A stretch of 64,000 nt of DNA, taken from Klebsiella pneumoniae (GTDB taxonomy: Bacteria > Desulfobacterota > Binatia > UBA12015). The stretch's first letter is position 1. Each line of letters starts with the position of its first letter. The notes under the pieces are model-generated. The model had not been told where the DNA came from and ran no database searches. It saw only the letters and a program-made list of their open reading frames with translations. A program made the position numbers and the translations under genes. Positions 63,350-64,000 of the stretch are shown piece after piece. The DNA lies in the NCBI GenBank assembly GCA_945872365.1, contig CAMBZJ010000002.1, positions 62,001-126,000 of the forward strand, written 5' to 3'.

Positions 63350-64000
63350 CGGAACATCCGTCGGACCCGGGACGCCACTCTCCGAAGCACGTCGGCCGCC
63401 CGTCGCTGGATCGACGGCCGCAACATTCGACGGTACCGCTTCACGCGGGGGCGCATGGCGTCGAGAAAGACGTCGAGATCGTCGGCCTCTCGCGCACGGC
63501 GGAAGGCATCATGGCTCGCCGCCGCAAGCAGCGTCCGCATCTCGTAAAGGCGCCTCCGACGACGCGAGATCCCGGCCGACGACGGCAATACCCGCTTTGG
63601 CGGTCGCCAGCGGCCCTTGCTGTCCTCGAGTTGCAGCCGATGAGCGAGCCCTTCGCGGCGGTGGCGGAAGCCACCCGCCTGAGAAGCCACGACCTCATCG
63701 ACGCTGATCTGCTCGAGGTGGACTCGCCCCTCGACACTTGCCCTCTCCAGCATGCGCGCAACGGCTCTCGACCGCACCACGACTAGGTTCGTCCCCTTCG
63801 GATCGCCATCGTAACGAGGCAACCAGGCGTCCCCGATCGATACGTCGCTCGTCTCTCCCACGACGTCGTCGCAGAACTCGCACGCCCTGCTCTTGAACAT
63901 TCCTTCGCCCCATTGGCTCGCGAAGTATTCGCCTGCGGCGTTCTCGACGACCACCGGATTCCGCCCCGATCGCCCCGAGATCCTGACGCCATAGCGACTC
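63346..64000 (-). CDS. FrhB/FdhB C-terminal family (coenzyme F420 hydrogenase beta-subunit-like), partial
   Basis: The frame stays open to the right edge, so the 5' end is outside the window; an internal GTG at 63954 is not the true start. Visible motifs are SRACEFCDDVVGETSDVSIG with DAWLPRYDGDPKGTNLVVVR, then QISVDEVVASQAGGFRHRRE. This matches the FrhB_FdhB_C domain with two Cys of a cluster site. Relatives occur both in F420 hydrogenases and in polysaccharide clusters, where their role is unclear. Here the neighbours favour the latter. A basic Arg-rich tail ends the protein. Confidence 0.75.
   Translation of the reverse strand, partial: SRYGVRISGRSGRNPVVVENAAGEYFASQWGEGMFKSRACEFCDDVVGETSDVSIGDAWLPRYDGDPKGTNLVVVRSRAVARMLERASVEGRVHLEQISVDEVVASQAGGFRHRREGLAHRLQLEDSKGRWRPPKRVLPSSAGISRRRRRLYEMRTLLAAASHDAFRRAREADDLDVFLDAMRPRVKRYRRMLRPSIQRRAADVLRRVASRVRRMFR

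Noticed and set aside
1-64000. Search for defence systems, toxin-antitoxin pairs, phage genes and insertion sequences
   Set aside because: No transposase, integrase, nuclease-helicase pair or terminal inverted repeats were seen; small ORFs had no matching partner.

Overview
The window is about 70% GC, almost fully coding, and reads as chromosomal DNA of a Gram-negative bacterium. Gram-negative character is supported by an AsmA/DUF748-type envelope protein, an O-antigen-ligase-like protein, PBP1A, SecA and TatA. The combination of two CaiB/BaiF CoA-transferases, an ETF beta-alpha fusion, GatCAB, an Hsp70-Hsp70-DUF2760 operon and DUF3300/DUF2950 proteins suggests a deltaproteobacterial-type lineage (Myxococcota, Desulfobacterota or Binatia-like). 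That placement is an inference and no rRNA is present. No tRNA, CRISPR array, integrase or insertion sequence was seen.

Layout. 1-3.4 kb: the 5' end of a KAS III-like gene coupled to a ferredoxin/membrane fusion protein, divergent from a groEL without groES. 3.4-11.1 kb: coaE, a small ORF, two overlapping class III CoA-transferase genes, a Ca2+/cation exchanger, a divergent penicillin-acylase homologue and a universal stress protein. 11.2-17.8 kb: an R3H-type AAA ATPase, a DUF4912 + GH57 glucan enzyme pair, a group-2 sigma-70 factor with a long upstream region, and a small protein. 17.8-27.1 kb: a methyltransferase, tatA with a possibly leaderless promoter, a secreted OB-fold/coiled-coil protein, DUF971, a 3Fe-4S-type ferredoxin, gpmA, PBP1A and a DUF748 protein. 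27.3-36.2 kb: ETF fusion, alpha/beta hydrolase, serS, yraN, OafA-type acyltransferase with an SGNH domain, a predicted metal-dependent hydrolase with an operator-like palindrome upstream, and a secreted unknown. 36.2-42.0 kb: a tightly coupled DUF2760-Hsp70-Hsp70 operon. 42.1-47.3 kb: gatC, gatA, gatB, a DUF1499 protein and a GH84 glycosidase. 47.5-57.9 kb: an HU-like gene with a near-consensus promoter and terminator, secA, murI, an O-antigen ligase-like gene, engB, a membrane-anchored SRPBCC protein, a CinA-like protein coupled to a TPP enzyme, and bolA. 58.0-60.7 kb: a small Cys-rich secreted protein, DUF3300 and DUF2950. 60.7-64 kb: the start of a lower-GC surface-polysaccharide type cluster with two methyltransferases, an acyltransferase that appears frameshifted at its 5' end, and an FrhB-like gene that leaves the window.

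Most of the window is housekeeping: tRNA charging, protein export and folding, cell wall, glycolysis. The parts that look least described are the Hsp70-Hsp70-DUF2760 operon, the ferredoxin-membrane-small-heat-shock-like fusion next to a KAS III gene, the single-chain ETF, and the CoA-transferase pair in which only one member keeps the catalytic aspartate. Many very long ORFs on opposite strands are GC artefacts and were left out.
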